Shown piece after piece: positions 59,735 through 64,000 of a stretch of 64,000 bases of DNA. The position numbers and the translations under genes are program-made. The notes below the pieces were generated by a model. The model did not search any database. It was not told where the DNA came from and saw nothing but the letters and a program-made list of their open reading frames with translations. Numbering within the stretch: position 1 is the stretch's first letter; every line of letters begins with the position of its first letter. The stretch is from Oidiodendron maius Zn (lineage: Eukaryota > Ascomycota > Leotiomycetes > Myxotrichaceae), in NCBI GenBank assembly GCA_000827325.1, contig KN832876.1, positions 310,001-374,000 on the forward strand. The letters are read 5' to 3'.

Positions 59735-62329
59735 ATGGGTACGTCTCTCTCTCTCGACCTCAGACCTCAGCATCTGCCCACCCTCGCCTCTCCCTATCTC
59801 TCTTCCCCCCTTCCCCCATCCGGCCTTCCCTTGCCTCTATTCCCTAGCAGCCCTAATTCACTGGCGTCAATTCGTCCGGCGTCTCGGTGCCAGAGGGACA
59901 GACAATCGAATTCACCCCAGCAGCCGTATGCTCGCTCGTGGGCTTCTCCGCGCCTTTCCCTTCTCTATACCCTTCCACCACTGACTCCATCCTCTACTCC
60001 CCTTCTCTCTCGAGTTGAGCCTGCCCTCAGTGCCCATTTCTAACCTCTTCGTTTCCTAGCAGCCGACGACAGCTATCGCCCGGTAAGTCGCCACTCTCTT
60101 CCCCGGCAGCCCACTGTCGACCCCCTCGTGCCGGCCCGATCCCCCATATCAGAACCCAACGGCGTGGTACGCTGGCCCTCATTGAGGCTTGTCGTGAGGG
60201 TCCTGAGTATGTGCGGTGCGCTCCAAGAGAGCAGCCTTACCATATCGGACCGTGCGCGGGCGCCAGTGCGCTTTCCTCATTACAGCCGGATGGCGCCACT
60301 ATCTACCTTCAGGGTTCCCCAACGCACAAAAACTTTGAATAAACCTCGATTGCTCTAATACTCTTGCCTCCCAAACATACCTCCCTCCTCCCTCCCATAC
60401 GGATTCCTGCTTGATGGTTGGTGCTGTCGCTTACGGATCGCAGCGCGAGAGATCTCGCTCCCCCCGACGACCTCGCTCCCGTAGCCCAGGTCGCTCCACT
60501 CGCCGCCGCTCGTACTCACCACGCAGCCGATCCCGAAGCCGTGACGATCATCGCAGAGATCGCAGAAGTCGGTCCCCGATGTCTGGAGCAGGCGCTGGTG
60601 CTGCTGGAGGCTCTGCAGGTTCGGCCTACGGAGGTGGTGCTCCGCACCGGTCCGTCGAGGAGCGCGCCGCGGCGAGACAGCAGATGATGGAGAACATCCG
60701 CGAGACGTCGCAGCAAGACCGTCGCGTCTACGTCGGCAACTTATCTTACGATGTTAAGTGGCATCACCTCAAGGATTTTATGAGATCTGGTTAGTCTTTC
60801 GAAATTGGATGGGCTTGATCAGGAATGAGGCTAACAAGGGGGTTACTTCTTTCAGCTGGAGAGGTCCTTTTTGCAGATGTGCTATTGCTTCCGAATGGAA
60901 TGTCGAAGGTGGGCGCCTATACATAGCTGGCTTTTTTGAGCACTTCTTTTTTTCCCTTTCTCCCGGTCATTGAAGGAATGTTGGATTGACGGATTGGGAC
61001 GTTGTTCCGCGGGTTATGTAGGGATGCGGGTGAGTCTCGAGCTGCCCCCCTTCCAGAAGATGAGAATACCAAACCGGGGCTAATATTTGTGCAGCATAGT
61101 TGAATATGCTACGAGGGAGCAAGCTCAACAGGCAGTCAACACGCTCAGCAACCAAAACCTCATGGGAAGACTCGTCTATGTTCGAGAGGTACGAGATCGC
61201 CCTTAGTTTTGTTCCTATATAGCCAGCCTGACAGGAGCGAATTAGGATCGTGAGGCCGAACCCAGATTCTCAGGCCCACCAGCAGGCGGCCGCGGCGGAT
61301 ACGAAGGAGGGGCCGGCCGTGGTGGTTATGGCGGCGGGTACGGTGGCGTGGCAGCAGGTGGTGGTGGCCGTCAGATTTATGTCTCCAACGTCTGTCGCAT
61401 CCCTTTCCTACTTGAAATTGGCGAACCTCTCATGGACGAGTTGTATTGACTGGGCTCTAGCTCCCTTATACTATAGGATGGCAGGATCTAAAGGACTTGT
61501 TCCGTCAGGCTGGTGAGTCCGTGTTTAGTGGCTGACCTGTGGATAGTTGGATGGTATTAACACATGTCTAGCTCGGAATGGCGCAGTCATTCGTGCTGAC
61601 GTCCACGTCGGACCCGATGGCCGCCCTAAAGGTTCTGGTATTGTTGCCTTCGAGTCTCCAGAAGATGCTCGCAACGCCATCCAGCAGTTTAATGGCTACG
61701 ATTGGCAGGGCCGTCTCCTGGAGGTCCGCGAGGATCGCTTTGCTGGCTCTGGACCTGGCTTCGGTGGCCGTGGAGGCTTTGGCGGTCGTGGAGGCTTCGG
61801 AGGAGGCTTCGGGGCACGCGGTGGCTTTGGCGGCCGCGGTGGCTTCGGTGGCGGTTTTGGCGGCCGCGGTGGCTTTGGTGGAGGATATGGTGGCCCGGGA
61901 GGTGGTTATGATGCTGGCGCTCCAGCTGCTCCTCCTAATCCCTTTACAGATTATGCCACGGCTGGAACCGATAGAAGTGAGACTATTTATGTCCGCAACG
62001 TAAGTACTCCTGCTCTGTGCAAGGTCTGCCGCTCACATATTTAACAGCTGCCATGGTCAACCAGCAACGAGGACCTTGTGGAGCTATTCACCACCATTGG
62101 CAAGGTTGAGCAGGCTGAAATCCAGTATGAGCCAAATGGTCGCTCTCGAGGGACTGGCGTTGTCAGATTTGACACTGCTGAAAGCGCTGATACGGCGATC
62201 GAAAAGTTCTCTGGGTACCAGTACGGCGGTCGCCCCCTTGGATTGTCCTTCGTCAAGTACCAAACTCCGGGTAACATGGATGCTATGGAGACGGAGGCCA
62301 CGAGTCTGACGCAGGATCAGATCATGTAA
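59735..62329 (+). CDS. gbp2: Three-RRM SR/RGG protein, Gbp2/Hrb1 type
   Basis: Nuclear mRNA-binding protein of the family of yeast Gbp2/Hrb1, which load on mRNA with THO/TREX and survey splicing before export. Inferred exons: 59735-59738, 60063-60082, 60444-60789, 60856-60908, 61022-61029, 61095-61188, 61246-61389, 61461-61512, 61572-61999, 62048-62329, giving 476 residues. Order: MADDSYRP, an SR/RS segment ([17 protein letters not shown]), RRM1 ([15 protein letters not shown]1 KGCGIVEY), a Gly/Arg linker, RRM2 (IYVSNLPYTIGW; RNP1 KGSGIVAF), an RGG/FGG-rich stretch, and RRM3 (IYVRNLPWSTSN; RNP1 RGTGVVRF). The first coding exon has 4 nt and exon 5 has 8 nt. The intron at 61390-61460 uses an unusual GTCTGT donor. 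An in-frame ATG at 60414 would give [16 protein letters not shown] if transcription starts later. Exact yeast orthology is a family-level call. Confidence 0.87.
61750..61905 (+). repeat. Imperfect tandem repeat coding RGGFGG units
   Basis: GGTGGCTTTGGCGGCCG-like units of about 15-30 nt repeated within exon 9 of the RRM gene, coding GGRGGFGG and GGGFGG variants. It is an RGG-box, usually methylated on arginine and involved in RNA binding and nuclear export. Unit number could vary between strains. Confidence 0.8.
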
Positions 62330-63246
62330 CTAATTGCTTGTGATTTTACCCGTATCTGTTCCTGTCTGACGACGCCTTGGCTACCCACTTCGCACTCAAC
62401 TCCTCGTTTTATTGGTTAAATTTGCCTGGCTTTGCGGTTTCATCAGCTGTGTTCCTATCTCAATTCATCATAGAGAGGATATGGCGAGGACTTACTTGAT
62501 TGGCGATAACTTCACGCCTACTCTCTTGCTTGTTGTGGACATCGAGCACCCATCTCATTCCATGAGAAGGATGGTTCCTTGCTCTGCCCTTTCACAAAAG
62601 TTCCCTGCTTCAGATCCAAGTTTTGGCAGCATGCTTCTCTACCGAACTGGTGGACGCATGTGCCCCCTTTGCTTAACTGCGACCCCCTGTTCACAGAGTC
62701 TCAATGTCATGTTTTCTTTTAGATGCAGGTAATGCGACAATCAATGCAATGCCTTTGATACTTATATTCCTAAAACTATACTGTTGATTTGTGAAGCCTG
62801 GTGACTAACCCCTGAGTCCTACATTCCTTTCCCCATATGTTTCCCCACTTCCTACTGTTTGCTAGGCGTTCATAAAAGTCTTTTTCCTTGCAACCTAGGA
62901 GCGAAATTTAACACCCTTTGGTTTCCTTAAGGAAAGACAATTCACTCAGTCCTTTGCACAGAACTCATGGCAGCAATTCTCGAGCTCTCTAGTCACAGGC
63001 CTTTAGCGTCATGAGTATCTACTGAATCACACACTGGATGCTCTCTCTATTCACTCCCTTCCCTGCTCGCTTGTTGGAGTGATTTTAGTATAAAATACCT
63101 ATCTATTGTCCGTCGGTCCGTGTTATCCTATTTTCTCATACGGACTCAAGACGTTGACACATACGCGAAGTGCGATCCTCCAATATCATACCCTATTAGC
63201 ACTTTATCAACATCCTATCCATTAACACTTTCTGCCAGCGTCCAGC
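62330..63246. other. Intergenic, 3' UTR of the RRM gene and promoter of the next ORF
   Basis: 917 bp with no supported gene. The open frame at 62412-62732 (+) has no recognised domain and probably lies in the 3' UTR. Several T-rich runs lie near 62880-63120. Confidence 0.45.
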
Positions 63247-64000
63247 ATGTGTCAAGTCACACCGTTCACTTATCCCTGCTGCAATCGCATCTACGTCCTA
63301 GTCGAAAAGCTTCCAAACTGCCCCGCAGACTGGCCGAAGAGTAAATGCCCACAAGAACTTTGCATACAAGTTATCGATACCGAAACAGCTCAGGTCAAAC
63401 AAAGCTCAACGGGAATCTGCTGGAGATGTAAGTCGACAGCGGAAGGTAAGACCGGCCCTGAGAGGGAAATGATGCGACCAGAAATCGACAGAGCCGTTAT
63501 AGTCGATGGCCTAGAGGAGCTTGGTGTCGTTGACAGAAGACAACGAGCGGAAGCTGGTGGCAACTGCTGGTATTGTGGCTCTCGACACGGTTGCTCCAAG
63601 TACGGGACCAACAAGTCTGACACAGCTACAGAAGTTCCATCTCCAGATCTACAGCGGAGGAAACGAGGATCTGAAGACCCCGAAGGCCCAAAGAAGAAGC
63701 CAAAAGTGAGCAGCAGAATGCGCTCGCTTTTCGGATCGCAGTCGCTCCCCAACAGCTTGCCACAATTAGCTTTTCGTCGACCTGGCCCAACTCCCCCGGA
63801 ACTCCAGTGCCTCCCTACACCGAATATAGCACATGACGGCTTTTCTGGCCTTCACATTGATAGTCATGATTGTCTGCCGGTTATGTCAGACGGTGGAATA
63901 AGTTCCTGGCCAACTATCCCTTCATATAACGCATATACAGCTTTCTGGCAAAATTTTAACAGTACTCATGGATATAAGACTGCAACTGTGGGAGACTGTC
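63247..64000 (+). CDS. Cys-rich hypothetical protein, 3' end beyond the window
   Basis: An ATG at 63247 opens 251 codons without a stop to the last base, so the gene is cut by the window edge. The N-terminal part is Cys-rich: YPCCNRIYVL, PNCPADWPKSKCPQELC, then a GICWRCKS element and, 50 residues later, NCWYCGSRHGCSKYG. These CxxC-type pairs could bind zinc. A basic stretch (RRKRGSEDPEGPKKKPK) looks like a nuclear localisation signal. The rest is Pro/Ser-rich and disordered-looking. I know of no named domain with this exact arrangement. Similar short Cys-rich N-termini with a final CWRC occur in many uncharacterised Leotiomycetes/Dothideomycetes proteins (recollection, not checked). Codon use looks normal. 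An intron within the open frame cannot be excluded. Confidence 0.62.
   Translation, partial: MCQVTPFTYPCCNRIYVLVEKLPNCPADWPKSKCPQELCIQVIDTETAQVKQSSTGICWRCKSTAEGKTGPEREMMRPEIDRAVIVDGLEELGVVDRRQRAEAGGNCWYCGSRHGCSKYGTNKSDTATEVPSPDLQRRKRGSEDPEGPKKKPKVSSRMRSLFGSQSLPNSLPQLAFRRPGPTPPELQCLPTPNIAHDGFSGLHIDSHDCLPVMSDGGISSWPTIPSYNAYTAFWQNFNSTHGYKTATVGDC

Noticed and set aside
1-64000. Transposons, virus-like elements, CRISPR arrays, secondary-metabolite clusters
   Set aside because: No transposase, integrase, reverse transcriptase, terminal repeat, spaced repeat array or PKS/NRPS sequence was seen on either strand.

Overview
The window is nuclear DNA of a filamentous ascomycete (Pezizomycotina). The evidence is gene content (Atg26 with PH and GRAM domains, a 1,731-residue Bck1-type MAPKKK, Vid27, Tsr4, an eIF3k gene that budding yeasts lack) and gene structure: short introns, mostly 45-160 nt, with GTAAGT-like donors and CTAAC/CTGAC-like branch sites. 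Protein style suggests Leotiomycetes, but that is an impression and not a measurement. All spliced models were built by eye. Each was accepted only when its exon lengths summed to whole codons and family-conserved residues ran across the junctions (46 inferred introns in the 20 complete genes named below).

Layout. 0.1-1.3 kb (+): decayed GH7 endoglucanase. 2.3-5.1 (-): FCP1 CTD phosphatase. 5.8-6.1 (+): tentative 61-codon spliced ORF. 6.1-10.6 (-): ATG26 sterol glucosyltransferase. 11.4-13.0 (-): CMR1. 13.4-16.0 (-): VID27. 16.6-18.8 (-): COG6. 19.2-22.1 (+): ATG9. 22.8-24.2 (+): mitoferrin. 24.9-27.6 (+): SAP1-like MIT-AAA ATPase. 27.9-28.5 (-): mitochondrial uS17. 29.1-30.7 (-): TPS1. 32.1-32.7 (+): GNAT acetyltransferase. 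32.9-34.9 (-): pyruvate decarboxylase. 36.2-41.5 (+): BCK1. 41.9-43.3 (+): TSR4/PDCD2-like. 43.6-44.5 (-): eIF3k. 44.8-48.2 (-): UTP22. 48.5-50.4 (+): cystathionine gamma-synthase. 51.6-55.3 (+): SMC6. 55.5-56.3 (-): COQ9. 56.3-59.7: gene-poor, GC-rich stretch ending in a pyrimidine-rich leader. 59.7-62.3 (+): three-RRM SR/RGG protein (Gbp2/Hrb1 type). 63.2-64.0 (+): Cys-rich ORF running off the right edge.

This is mainly a housekeeping region. Two loose functional neighbourhoods stand out. Between 6 and 22 kb lie ATG26, VID27, COG6 and ATG9, all tied to autophagy, vacuolar degradation or Golgi trafficking, with COG6 and ATG9 head to head. Between 42 and 48 kb lie TSR4, eIF3k and UTP22, all linked to the small ribosomal subunit. 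I saw no tRNA, rRNA, CRISPR array, recognisable transposon or secondary-metabolite cluster. I do not see a clearly new biological system. The points most worth checking are the 8-nt microexon that encodes the core of an RNP1 motif, the unassigned Cys-rich ORF at the right edge, the multiply broken cellulase, and the COG6/ATG9 divergent pair.
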